A stretch of DNA of 64,000 nucleotides from Myxococcales bacterium (GTDB lineage: Bacteria; Myxococcota_A; Polyangia; Nannocystales; Nannocystaceae). The notes beneath the pieces are model-generated. The model was given only the letters and a program-made list of their open reading frames with translations. It was not told the DNA's origin and ran no database searches. Shown piece after piece: positions 52,500-62,345 of the stretch. The stretch is from NCBI GenBank assembly GCA_020633295.1, contig JACKDW010000005.1:558001-622000 (forward strand), given 5' to 3'. Numbering within the stretch: the first letter of the stretch is position 1; each line of letters begins with the position of its first letter. The translations under genes and the position numbers were made by a program.

Positions 52500-54770
52500 A
52501 TGTCGGGTCGATCGCAGCAGCCGGGCGCGCCGCCGCCCGTCTCGCCGTACGGGTACACCGGGGACGCGCGAGACGAGGCCGACAAGGCCATGGAGCAGCT
52601 GCTGCGCATCGCCGCGATCCTGCGCCGCCGCTGGCTCGCGGTGACCGCCTCCACAGTCCTGTGCATCGCCGGCGCGCTCGTGGCCATCGTGCTGCTCCAG
52701 CCGCGCTGGCGCGCCGAGGCGACCGTCGTCCTGCACGTCTCCGGCCCGCAGGTCCTCGACAAGATCAAGGGCGTCAGCGACGACGCCGAGGGGCGCCTGC
52801 TCGCCTATCAAGAGTACTACCAGACCCAGCGCGAGATCATCGGCAGCCGCGCCGTGGCCGAGCGCGCGCTCGAGGCCCTCGGCCTCGCCAACGACCCGGT
52901 GTTCCTCGGCATCGACGGGATCAGCTCGGAGGCCGAGCGCCTGGCCCGAACCGCCGAGATCGACCCGGTCGAGCGTATGCGCGAGCTGACCAACATCGGC
53001 GAGGTCCGCAACTCGCGAATCCTCGTGGTCTCGGCCGACTACCCCGACCGCTTCGTCGCCGCCGAGATGGCGAACGCGCTCGCCGACTCCTACCTCGAGT
53101 ACGTCCGCAACGCTCGCTCGCGCACCGGCGAGACCGCGCGCAAGAACCTCAAGGAGGAGCGCAAGAAGTCGCTCGACGCGCTGCAGCGGGCCGAGGCCGA
53201 GCTCGCCGAGTTCAAGCGCGAGCACGGCATCACCTCGATCTCGCTCGCCGACCGCCAGAACGAGATCACGCAGGCCATCATCGCCACGACCCAGCACCTC
53301 AAGGACGCCGAGTCCACCAGCCACGCCAGCAGCGCCGCCTACAAGGAGGCCACCCGCCTCCACAAGGAGGGCAGCCTGGCGAGCACGAGCTTGCTGCCGC
53401 CCGACGAGCGCAAGCTGCTCGAGGACATGCGCAACGAGCAGCTCGCGGCCGAGCGCGAGGTCGAGAAGCTCAGCGTCCGCTACGGCGAGAAGTGGCCTGA
53501 CCTCAAGCAAGCGCGTCGGCGCCTGCGCCTGATCGACGCTCGCATCAAGCGCGAGGAGGCCGACCTCCTCAAGTCGCTCGAGGCTCGCGCCAACAAGGCC
53601 GACGAGACCGAGCGCAAGCACCACGCCTCGCTCAAGCGCGAGAAAGACAAGGCCCTAGAGCTCACGCAGCTCGAGCGGCGCTACCGCGAGCTCGAGCGCG
53701 AGGCGACGACCGCCGCCGAGACCTACGCCATGGTCGCGCGGCGCGACACCGAGATCGAGATGAGCAACCGCGTCGAGGCCGGCGGCATCGAGATCCTCGA
53801 CTACGCCACGCCGCCGCGCGAGCCCGTGTTCCCGCCCAAGGCGCTGCTGGTGACCATCGCGGCGGCGCTCGGCCTCGGCCTCGGCGCCCTGCTCGCGCTG
53901 GTCATCGACGTGCGTGACCACCGGATCCGCGGCCTCGCGGACCTCGAGCGCGCGATCGCGGGCTTCGGCCTCCCCGTCCTCGGTCAGCTCCCGCTGCTGC
54001 CCGCCGACGCGCGGCTCGGCGTCGGCAACATCCGCGCGCAGCACCGCCAGCGCGACCTCCACGCCTACCTCTTCCCGCAGTCCGTCATGGCCGAGCGCTG
54101 CCGCGGGATCCGGACCGCGCTCAGCTTCTCCGACGGCGCGACGCCGCTGCGGACCCTCCTCGTCACCTCGCCGAAGTCCTCCGAGGGCAAGAGCTCGACC
54201 GCGATCAACCTCGCCATGAGCTTCTGTCAGTCCAAGAAGCGCGTGCTGCTGATCGACGCCGACATGCGACGCCCGCGGCTGCACCACGTGTTCCCGCCGC
54301 AGCTCGAGCACGAGGGCTTCGGTCTCAGCGCCGTGCTCACGGGCGAGCGCTCGATCGACGACGCGCTCATCGTCGGCGGCGAGGATCAACCCGAGAACCT
54401 CGCTATCCTCCCCTGCGGCGCGCTCCCCCCCAACCCCGCCGAGCTGCTCGAGAGCCCCGCCTGTCGGCGCCTGCTGCTCGAGCTGCGCGAGCGCTACGAC
54501 ATCATCCTGCTCGACTCACCGCCGGTGCTCCCCGTCACCGACCCGCTCGTGCTCGCGCGCCACGTCGACGGTCTCGTCATCGTCGCGCGGTGTCAATCGA
54601 CCACCCGCAGCGAGCTGCAGCGCGCGCTCACCACCCTGCGCCATGGCGAGACGAACCTCCTCGGCGTGATCCTCAACGAGGTCGATCATCGGCGCGAGCG
54701 CTCGGGCTACTACGGCAGCGAGTACTACGCCTACGCGCCGCGCGAGCCCCAGGAGTCACCCTCCGTCTGA
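52500..54770 (+). CDS. Polysaccharide-biosynthesis tyrosine autokinase (BY-kinase, Wzc-like)
   Basis: The 756-residue inner-membrane protein has two membrane helices (about 45-65 and 445-465) flanking a Wzz-type periplasmic domain with a long coiled coil. The cytoplasmic BY-kinase domain has Walker A TSPKSSEGKSSTAINLA, Walker A' RVLLIDADMRRPRLH and Walker B IILLDSPP. The C-terminal tail carries a Tyr cluster (YYGSEYYAY), the autophosphorylation sites. Such kinases control chain length and export of exopolysaccharide or capsule. No Wza-, Wzx- or Wzy-type gene is in the window, so its export partners are elsewhere. The last 15 bases overlap the convergent NTF2-like gene. Confidence 0.93.
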   Translation: MSGRSQQPGAPPPVSPYGYTGDARDEADKAMEQLLRIAAILRRRWLAVTASTVLCIAGALVAIVLLQPRWRAEATVVLHVSGPQVLDKIKGVSDDAEGRLLAYQEYYQTQREIIGSRAVAERALEALGLANDPVFLGIDGISSEAERLARTAEIDPVERMRELTNIGEVRNSRILVVSADYPDRFVAAEMANALADSYLEYVRNARSRTGETARKNLKEERKKSLDALQRAEAELAEFKREHGITSISLADRQNEITQAIIATTQHLKDAESTSHASSAAYKEATRLHKEGSLASTSLLPPDERKLLEDMRNEQLAAEREVEKLSVRYGEKWPDLKQARRRLRLIDARIKREEADLLKSLEARANKADETERKHHASLKREKDKALELTQLERRYRELEREATTAAETYAMVARRDTEIEMSNRVEAGGIEILDYATPPREPVFPPKALLVTIAAALGLGLGALLALVIDVRDHRIRGLADLERAIAGFGLPVLGQLPLLPADARLGVGNIRAQHRQRDLHAYLFPQSVMAERCRGIRTALSFSDGATPLRTLLVTSPKSSEGKSSTAINLAMSFCQSKKRVLLIDADMRRPRLHHVFPPQLEHEGFGLSAVLTGERSIDDALIVGGEDQPENLAILPCGALPPNPAELLESPACRRLLLELRERYDIILLDSPPVLPVTDPLVLARHVDGLVIVARCQSTTRSELQRALTTLRHGETNLLGVILNEVDHRRERSGYYGSEYYAYAPREPQESPSV

Positions 54771-55343
54771 GGGCGTCGACAGGTCTTCCTTCGCGTCTTC
54801 CTTCGCGTCTTCCCTCGCGTCTTCCCTCGCGTCTTCCTTCGCGTCTTCCTTCGCGTCCTCCACGTCGACAGGTGACGCCGACGTGTGATCATGGACCACG
54901 CGCCAGCCATCCCCCGTGCGCGCGAACACGACCGAGAACACGCCTTGACCCGCCTGCGGCGTGTCGCGCAGCTCCCATCGCCCGAGCACCACCGCGCCGT
55001 CGGCCCCGAGCGCGCGCACCTCGAGCACTTCGAACCGCAGCGCCCCCATCGAGCTCGAGTCCTCGCCGTAGCGGGCTCGATAGCGACGCAGCGTCTCCTC
55101 CCAGCCCCTCCGGATCGTCCCTCCCGAGGTGAACACCAGCGCTGGTGAGCGCTCGTAGCCCGCCATGTACCCCTCGAGGTCGCCGCGGTTCCAGGCCACC
55201 CGCTGGGCCTCGAGCACCTCCTCAATCGCGGCCCGATCGCCCGCCGTGAACGCCCGCGCTGTCTGACAGCCCGTCGCCGTCCACGCGCCGCCCAGGACGG
55301 CGAGGACGATTACCTTTGGCAAGAGCCTCCTCGAACGCGCCAT
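54756..55343 (-). CDS. NTF2/SnoaL-like (DUF4440) lipoprotein with repetitive acidic tail
   Basis: The 195-residue product has a signal peptide with lipobox TATGC (about 22-26) and an NTF2-like domain of about 120 residues (IEEVLEAQRVAWNRGDLEGYMAGYERSPALVFTSGG, VFSVVFARTGDGWRVVHDHTS). Many relatives are non-catalytic binding domains. The C-terminus is a run of four-residue repeats EDAK/EDAR encoded by the 12-bp array at 54784-54855. ATG 55343 gives the right signal length. Its 3' end overlaps the tyrosine-kinase gene by 15 bases in convergent orientation. Confidence 0.8.
   Translation of the reverse strand: MARSRRLLPKVIVLAVLGGAWTATGCQTARAFTAGDRAAIEEVLEAQRVAWNRGDLEGYMAGYERSPALVFTSGGTIRRGWEETLRRYRARYGEDSSSMGALRFEVLEVRALGADGAVVLGRWELRDTPQAGQGVFSVVFARTGDGWRVVHDHTSASPVDVEDAKEDAKEDAREDAREDAKEDAKEDLSTPSDGG
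54784..54855. repeat. 12-bp tandem repeat inside the NTF2-like lipoprotein gene
   Basis: Six copies of TCTTCCTTCGCG (two with a T-to-C change) encode the EDAK/EDAR repeats on the minus strand. The unit length keeps the frame, so gain or loss of copies would lengthen or shorten the acidic-basic tail without breaking the gene. Confidence 0.85.
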
Positions 55344-55410
55344 CCGCCCGACTCTACTCGCGCGCGTCGCCGCGAACCAGCGCGCGACTTCGCTATGCTG
55401 ACGTCGCGCC

Positions 55411-56910
55411 ATGCAGCCAGGCCTCCTCGAGAAAACCATCGCGGTCCTGCTCTACGCCGCCGTGCTCATCGGCCTCGGCGCGCTCGCCTCGCGACGCACC
55501 CACGACCTCCGCGACTACTTCGCGGGCGGCAAGCGGCTCGGCTTCCTGTCCGTCGCGTTCTCGGCCCGCGCCACCGGCGAGTCCGCCTGGCTGCTGCTCG
55601 GCCTCACCGGCATGGGCGCCTTCGTCGGCGTCAAGGCGTTCTGGGTCGTGCTCGGCGAGCTGCTGGGCGTCGGCCTCGCGTGGCTCGCCATGGCGGGCCC
55701 CTTCAAGCGCCTCACCGACCGGCATGACTCGATCACGATCCCCGACTACCTCGCGTCGCGCCTTCGAGACGACACCCAGCGGCTGCGCATCATCGCCGCC
55801 GGCGCGCTCGTCATCTTCGTCACCATCTACGTCAGCGCCCAGATCGACGCGACCGGCCAGGCCTTCGTACAATTCCTCGGCTGGAGCTACTTCACCGGCG
55901 CGCTCGTCGGCTTCGCGATCGTGCTCCTCTACATCACCAGCGGCGGCTTCATCGCGGTCGTCTGGTCCGACGTGTTCCAGGGCGCGCTCATGGTCGCGGG
56001 TCTCGTCCTCCTCCCGATCGCCGGCCTCGTTCACGCCGGCGGCGTCACGGCGGTCGTCGACGGCCTGCGCGCCCAGGACCCGAACCTGCTCAGCCTCACC
56101 GCCGGCGCCGGGCTCACGCCGGGCGCGGTCGCCAGCGTCATCGCGCTGCTCGCCATCGGCCTCGGCTTCCTCGGCTCGCCCCAGGTATTCGTCCGCTTCC
56201 TCGCGCTCCGCGACGCCTCCGAGATCTCGCGCGGCGCCGCGGTCGCGGTGACCTGGACGCTGCTCGCCGACGCGGGCGCCGTGTGCACGGGGCTGATCGG
56301 TCGTACCATCCTCTTGGGGCAGGACCTCGGGACCAGCGGCCAAGACGTGCTGCCGCTCATGATCGACTCGCTGTTCCCGCCGCTCATCATCGGCCTCTAC
56401 ATCGCCGTCGTGCTCTCGGCGATCATGTCGACCATCGACTCGCTGCTCGTCGTCGCCGGCAGCGCGGCGGTCCGCGACCTCTACCAGCAGGTCTTCCGGC
56501 CCGAGCTGAGCGACCGCGCGCTGATCCGCGCCTGCCGCCGCGTGACCCTCGCGCTCGCCTTCCTCGCGCTCGCGCTCGCCATGGCCGTCGCGCTGATGAC
56601 CGAGGAGCGCTCGATCTTCTGGTTCGTGATCTTCGGCTGGTCGGGCATCGCCGCGACCTTCTGCCCGACGATCATCCTCTCGCTGTTCTGGCCGCGGCTG
56701 ACCGCCCGCGGCGCCCAGGCGGCCATGGTCGCGGGCTTCCTCGCGATCCCGATCTTCAAGTTCGCGCTCGTCCGGCTCCCCGGCGTCGGCCCGCTGCTCG
56801 CGCAGCTCGAGGAGCTCGCGCCCGCGTTCGTCGTCTCGCTGCTCGCGGGCGTGCTCGTCAGCCTGCTCGATCGACCAGACGCGAGCATCGCCGCGGGCGA
56901 CGCGTCATGA
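55411..56910 (+). CDS. Sodium:solute symporter (SSS family, PutP-like)
   Basis: The 499-residue protein has about 13 membrane helices and SSS-family motifs: DLRDYFAGGKRLGFLSVAFSARATGESAWLLLGLTGMG near the N-terminus, DSITIPDYLASRL, SGGFIAVVWSDVFQG and SAIMSTIDSLLVVAGSAAVRDLY. The overall pattern is closest to proline and related sodium symporters, but the substrate is not certain. It has no adjacent catabolic genes. Its last six bases overlap the convergent BASS gene. Confidence 0.9.
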   Translation: MQPGLLEKTIAVLLYAAVLIGLGALASRRTHDLRDYFAGGKRLGFLSVAFSARATGESAWLLLGLTGMGAFVGVKAFWVVLGELLGVGLAWLAMAGPFKRLTDRHDSITIPDYLASRLRDDTQRLRIIAAGALVIFVTIYVSAQIDATGQAFVQFLGWSYFTGALVGFAIVLLYITSGGFIAVVWSDVFQGALMVAGLVLLPIAGLVHAGGVTAVVDGLRAQDPNLLSLTAGAGLTPGAVASVIALLAIGLGFLGSPQVFVRFLALRDASEISRGAAVAVTWTLLADAGAVCTGLIGRTILLGQDLGTSGQDVLPLMIDSLFPPLIIGLYIAVVLSAIMSTIDSLLVVAGSAAVRDLYQQVFRPELSDRALIRACRRVTLALAFLALALAMAVALMTEERSIFWFVIFGWSGIAATFCPTIILSLFWPRLTARGAQAAMVAGFLAIPIFKFALVRLPGVGPLLAQLEELAPAFVVSLLAGVLVSLLDRPDASIAAGDAS

Positions 56911-57765
56911 CGCGGGCACGCTCTTCTTCGCCTGGTAGATGAACAGGCCCGCGGTCACGAACATCAGCAGGCCGTAGATCCCCGCCGGCACCATCATGCG
57001 GGTGTTCGCGAGCAGCGTCGCCGCGACCGTGATCGCCAGCGTGCTGTTCTGCAGCCCGCACTCGAGCGTGATCGCGATCCGCTGACGGATCTCCAAGCCG
57101 AGCAGGCGCGCGACGCCGGCGGCCACCGCCATCGTCGCGACGTTGAGCGCCAGCGCGGCCGGGCCCGCCTCCGTGAACCATGAGGGCAGGTTCGCGCGGT
57201 CCTTGGCGATCGCGCCGATCACGATGACGATAAACAGGATCGCCGCCGCCCGCCGCGTTCGCGGCTCCACGCGATCGGCCCACTCCGACGCGCGCCACTT
57301 CACCGCCATGCCGATGAGCAGCGGCACCGTCGTGATCAGCAGCAGGAGCACCACCGACTTCAGCAGCGGCAGCTCCACCGCCGCGGACGCCCCCGAGAAA
57401 TGCTGCAGCCCGAAGTTCACGATCAGCGGGATCGTGAACACGCTGAGGATGCTGATCACCGCGGTCAGCGAGACCGACAGCGCCGTGTCGCCGCGCGCGA
57501 GGTGCGTGAGCAGGTTCGACGTCACGCCGCCTGGGCACGCGGCGAGGATCATGATCCCGACCGCGAACTCCGGCGACATCGGGATCAAGGACGCGACCCC
57601 GAACGCGATCAGCGGGAGCGTCACGACCTGCAGCAGCGCGCCGATCGTGAAGGCCTTCGGCTGCACCGCCACGCGCTTGAAGTCAGCGCCCGTCAACGCG
57701 AGCCCCATCGAGAACATGATGAACGCGAGCGAGACGGGCAGGAACACTTGCAGGATCACATTCAT
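56905..57765 (-). CDS. Bile acid:sodium symporter-family (BASS) transporter
   Basis: The 286-residue product has nine to ten membrane helices. FSMGLALTGADFKRV, the substrate-site region ILAACPGGVTSNLLTHLARGDTALSVSLTA and ECGLQNSTLAITVAA are BASS-family signatures, including the crossing helices with the ECGxQN motif. It would take up an organic anion with sodium. ATG 57765 has GGAGGA six bases upstream, which decides the start over a frame open to 57867. Confidence 0.92.
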   Translation of the reverse strand: MNVILQVFLPVSLAFIMFSMGLALTGADFKRVAVQPKAFTIGALLQVVTLPLIAFGVASLIPMSPEFAVGIMILAACPGGVTSNLLTHLARGDTALSVSLTAVISILSVFTIPLIVNFGLQHFSGASAAVELPLLKSVVLLLLITTVPLLIGMAVKWRASEWADRVEPRTRRAAAILFIVIVIGAIAKDRANLPSWFTEAGPAALALNVATMAVAAGVARLLGLEIRQRIAITLECGLQNSTLAITVAATLLANTRMMVPAGIYGLLMFVTAGLFIYQAKKSVPAS

Positions 57766-58146
57766 GGACGCTCCTCCGCCGCGCACCTGCGGCGCGCGAG
57801 ACGGGCTCGAGCATACCCCCGGCGGCGAGCTCGCCGGCCACGCGGCCGACATTCTTTTATGTCCCAAAGCGCATTTCCGCTCGTACGCGAGAATTGAATT
57901 TTTCTCGTCGCGCGCCGTTGACGAGCCCGAATTCGTCGACTACAACCATTCTCGTTATGTTGTCGGGTCGAAATATCAATCCTCGCCTGCACGGGCAGAA
58001 CCGCGCGCGCCTCGAGCGTGAACGCGAAGTCTGCCTGCGCGGGGGGAATTGACGACCCGAGAACGGGTGTCCCCGCGCAGGCGAGCACTGGCGAGCGACT
58101 GTCAGCGATTGAGCGCTGACAGCTCGCGGAGCGTGCACGAGCCGAC
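57766..58146. other. Intergenic region with hairpin before the tRNA array
   Basis: This 381-base gap is AT-richer than average between 57850 and 57980. No protein gene is supported. A 9-bp hairpin (58099-58107 with 58114-58122) lies about 25 bases before the first tRNA-like element, and could be part of a leader or a terminator. A tRNA promoter is probably here, but I cannot define its boxes. Confidence 0.45.
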
Positions 58147-58219
58147 GCGGACGTGGTCGAAGTGGCTATGACGCCGGGTCCTCGTCCCGGAGAAGAGGGT
58201 TCGACTCCCTCCGTCCGTC
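58147..58219 (+). tRNA. Divergent tRNA-like element, apparent anticodon CUC
   Basis: The segment folds as a cloverleaf: 7-bp acceptor (58147-58153 with 58212-58218, one G-U), 4-bp D stem, 5-bp anticodon stem CCGGG/CCCGG and 5-bp T stem GAGGG/CCCTC with loop TTCGACT. The anticodon loop is TCCTCGT, so position 33 is C rather than the near-universal U. The apparent anticodon CUC would mean Glu. The sequence otherwise differs from the six tRNA-Glu genes that follow. It may be a degenerate or specialised tRNA. No CCA is encoded. Confidence 0.55.
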
Positions 58220-58274
58220 TCGCGCGCGGCTCAACAAACATGTCTTTACAGGCGTGTTGATTGAGCCGCCCGCT

Positions 58275-58347
58275 GTCCCGTTCGTTCAGCGGCCCAGGAT
58301 CCCTGATTTTCGCTCAGGAGACGGGGGTTCGACTCCCCCACGGGACG
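58275..58347 (+). tRNA. tRNA-Glu (UUC), copy 1 of the array
   Basis: The acceptor GTCCCGT/ACGGGAC is perfectly paired. The anticodon stem CCTGA/TCAGG closes loop TTTTCGC with anticodon UUC. The T stem CGGGG-type with loop TTCGACT is perfect. No CCA is encoded. Confidence 0.93.
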
Positions 58348-58375
58348 CTCTCGTACACCTCCGCGCTCGCCCCAC

Positions 58376-58449
58376 GTCCCGTTGGTCCAACGGCCAAAAG
58401 ACGCCTGTTTTTCAGTCAGGAGACGGGGGTTCGACTCCCCCACGGGATG
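58376..58449 (+). tRNA. tRNA-Glu (UUC), copy 2, with a mismatch in the anticodon stem
   Basis: The cloverleaf is clear, with acceptor GTCCCGT/ACGGGAT (terminal G-U). The anticodon stem CCTGT/TCAGG has a U-U mismatch next to loop TTTTCAG, anticodon UUC. The D arm differs from the other copies (GGTCCAACGGCC). It could be a weaker or diverging gene. Confidence 0.82.
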
Positions 58450-58473
58450 CTCTCTTTCTCGCGTCATAACGTT

Positions 58474-58546
58474 GTCCCGTTCGTCCAGAGGCCCAGGACG
58501 CCTGATTCTCAGTCAGGAAACGGGGGTTCGACTCCCCCACGGGATG
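58474..58546 (+). tRNA. tRNA-Glu (CUC), copy 3
   Basis: Acceptor GTCCCGT/ACGGGAT, anticodon stem CCTGA/TCAGG and loop TTCTCAG (anticodon CUC) give a complete cloverleaf. It is the first of four CUC copies. Confidence 0.93.
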
Positions 58547-58571
58547 CTCCGCATTTCACCACCTCTTTCTT

Positions 58572-58644
58572 GGGTCCGAAGCTCAGCTGGTTGAGCACCC
58601 GGCTGTTAACCGGGCGGTCGTGGGTTCGAATCCCACCGGGCCCT
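58572..58644 (+). tRNA. tRNA-Asn (GUU), copy 1
   Basis: Acceptor GGGTCCG/CGGGCCC (one G-U), D arm AGCTCAGCTGGTTGAGC, anticodon stem CCCGG/CCGGG with loop CTGTTAA (anticodon GUU), and T arm GTGGG-TTCGAAT-CCCAC all pair. No CCA is encoded. It is 25 bases after the CUC copy. Confidence 0.93.
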
Positions 58645-58694
58645 CTCGTCTGCGCGCGCGCGCGCTCTCTCTCTCGCTCTCTCTCTCTTCACCT

Positions 58695-58767
58695 GTCCCG
58701 TTCGTCTAGTGGTTCAAGACGTCTGATTCTCGATCAGGGAACGGGGGTTCGACTCCCCCACGGGATG
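58695..58767 (+). tRNA. tRNA-Glu (CUC), copy 4
   Basis: A complete cloverleaf with D arm TCGTCTAGTGGTTCAAGA and anticodon loop TTCTCGA (CUC). It lies in the second duplicated Glu-Asn unit, and a CT-rich microsatellite precedes it. Confidence 0.92.
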
Positions 58768-58792
58768 CTCCGCATTTCACCACCTCTTTCTT

Positions 58793-58865
58793 GGGTCCGA
58801 AGCTCAGCTGGTTGAGCACCCGGCTGTTAACCGGGCGGTCGTGGGTTCGAATCCCACCGGGCCCT
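58793..58865 (+). tRNA. tRNA-Asn (GUU), copy 2
   Basis: Identical in sequence to Asn copy 1 across the whole gene, with the same 25-base upstream spacer. This indicates recent unit duplication. Confidence 0.93.
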
Positions 58866-58893
58866 CTCGTCTGCGCGCGCTCTCTCGTCACCT

Positions 58894-58964
58894 GTCCTGT
58901 TCGTCTAGTGGTTCAAGACGTCTGATTCTCGATCAGGGAACGGGGTTCGACTCCCCACGGGATG
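58894..58964 (+). tRNA. tRNA-Glu (CUC), copy 5, two bases short in the T arm
   Basis: The gene matches copy 4 but carries GTCCTGT in the 5' acceptor strand (a new G-U pair) and lacks one G and one C in the T stem, leaving a 4-bp T stem. The paired deletion is compensating in form. The gene may be a decaying copy or may still fold. Confidence 0.75.
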
Positions 58965-58986
58965 CTCCGCATTTCACCTCTTTCTT

Positions 58987-59059
58987 GGGTCCGAAGCTCA
59001 GCTGGTTGAGCACCCGGCTGTTAACCGGGCGGTCGTGGGTTCGAATCCCACCGGGCCCT
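58987..59059 (+). tRNA. tRNA-Asn (GUU), copy 3
   Basis: Identical to the other two Asn copies. Only the spacer before it is three bases shorter. Confidence 0.93.
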
Positions 59060-59111
59060 CTCGTCTGCGCGCGCGCGCTCTCTCTCTCTCGCGCTCTCTC
59101 TCTTTTCACCT

Positions 59112-59184
59112 GTCCCGTTCGTCTAGTGGTTCAAGACGTCTGATTCTCAGTCAGGGAACGGGGGTTCGACTCCCCCACGGGATG
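59112..59184 (+). tRNA. tRNA-Glu (CUC), copy 6
   Basis: A complete cloverleaf. The body matches copies 4 and 5, but the anticodon loop is TTCTCAG as in copy 3, so it may be a recombinant of the two versions. It ends 11 bases before the next protein start codon. Confidence 0.93.
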
Positions 59185-59195
59185 CTTCACCATCG

Positions 59196-59684
59196 ATGCC
59201 CTGGGTCATTTACAAGCGCAGGATCGGGCGCGCGGGCGGCTTTCGCGAGCGCCACGCGCGACAAGCCGAGTGGGATCGCGAATTCGGCGAGGGCCTGTGG
59301 GCGATCGGCTACGTCCTCGACGGCGAGTTCGTGACCGGCGAGGACGCGTTTGAGCGCGTCTACTACCGCAGCTACGCGGAGCACTTCGAGCGCCACCCGG
59401 ACGACCTCGCGGAGCTGCTCGCGTGCGCCGGAGACCTTCACAACCCCCACGCCGCCGCGACGTCCGGCGTCGATCTCCAGGTCCCCGCGATCCGGCTCTA
59501 CCTCCAGCGCCACGGCCTTCAGCTTCAGGGGCACGACCGCGTCGACATCGGGAGCTGGCGCGGCCAAGCATCCCACGCGATCAGCGTGCGGCTCAGCCCG
59601 TTGCAGATCCGCGCCGCAGGTCAGGACAAGATGACGCTCGAGCGCTTCTGGCAGGCGAAGAAGCGCCTCGCCGTGTGGCGCTGA
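59196..59684 (+). CDS. Protein of unknown function directly after the tRNA array
   Basis: The 162-residue soluble product has no signal or membrane segment. It is rich in Arg, Trp and Tyr at the N-terminus (WVIYKRRIGRAGG, EWDREFGEGLWAIGYVLDGEFV) with a mixed alpha/beta pattern. The C-terminus is KRLAVWR. I do not recognise the family. ATG 59196 is 11 bases after the last tRNA, and no ribosome-binding site fits in that space, so it may be co-transcribed with and processed from the tRNA transcript. The gene ends before a bidirectional-looking hairpin shared with the convergent fusA. Confidence 0.7.
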   Translation: MPWVIYKRRIGRAGGFRERHARQAEWDREFGEGLWAIGYVLDGEFVTGEDAFERVYYRSYAEHFERHPDDLAELLACAGDLHNPHAAATSGVDLQVPAIRLYLQRHGLQLQGHDRVDIGSWRGQASHAISVRLSPLQIRAAGQDKMTLERFWQAKKRLAVWR

Positions 59685-59711
59685 TGATGCCGTCGGCCGC
59701 GCACCAAGCAG

Positions 59712-59742
59712 AGACGCCGCGCCCCTGGGGGACGCGGCGTCT
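59712..59742. terminator. Hairpin terminator between the unknown gene and fusA
   Basis: A perfect 10-bp stem (59712-59721 with 59733-59742) with an 11-base loop lies between two convergent stop codons, 28 bases after one gene and 21 bases after the other. On the plus strand it runs into TCTTCTTC, moderately T-rich. It could serve both transcripts. Confidence 0.65.
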
Positions 59743-59762
59743 TCTTCGAGCGAGGCTGTCGA

Positions 59763-61853
<2,091 letters not shown>

Positions 61854-62345
61854 GATGTCGGCTCTCTCTTGCTGGCTCTGGCTGCTCAATGGAGCAGCAC
61901 CGAGGCCTTGGCTGATCCCGGGAACGCATCGACGGACACGCTCGCCTGTGAGGGACCCTGGACCTCGAGCGCGCGGAGAATGCCACAGGGACCCCAGGCT
62001 GACACCCCGGATCCACGACTACTCGTGCCAGGCCGCGTGACCGTCCACACTTCTGCGTGTTTGCGCCAGGCTTCCGCGGCCTCGCGCTGGCCCCGCGCGA
62101 GCACCCGTGACACGGCACACGCCTGCGCAAGCTCCCTGGTCGCGTGTGACGTTCACGAGCGTTCCGCGCGTGCCACGGTCTAGACCGCGAACGAGAACCA
62201 ACGATCTCGACCGCGAGCGCGCGGGATGCTGGAGATATTCAGCGACCTGCGCGACCGCGGCTGAAGAAGTACCTCGCCGTGTGCCGGGATGAAGCTCTCG
62301 AGTTCTGAGCGCGGGCGACCGTGCGCTCAGACAAGACGACGCGAG
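61854..62345. other. Leader/promoter region of fusA, no gene seen
   Basis: This 492-base gap lies upstream of fusA and downstream of the winged-helix-like gene, all minus strand. Short open frames are present but lack motifs, ribosome-binding sites and codon bias. A long untranslated leader for fusA is possible; I cannot define promoter boxes. Confidence 0.45.

Noticed and set aside
58254..59143. Several short protein frames with repeated sequences across 58.2-59.3 kb
   Set aside because: They are translations of the tandem tRNA genes; the repeated peptides come from the repeated tRNA sequence.
61886..62113. Small 75-codon frame upstream of fusA
   Set aside because: No motif, ribosome-binding site or codon bias; more likely leader sequence.
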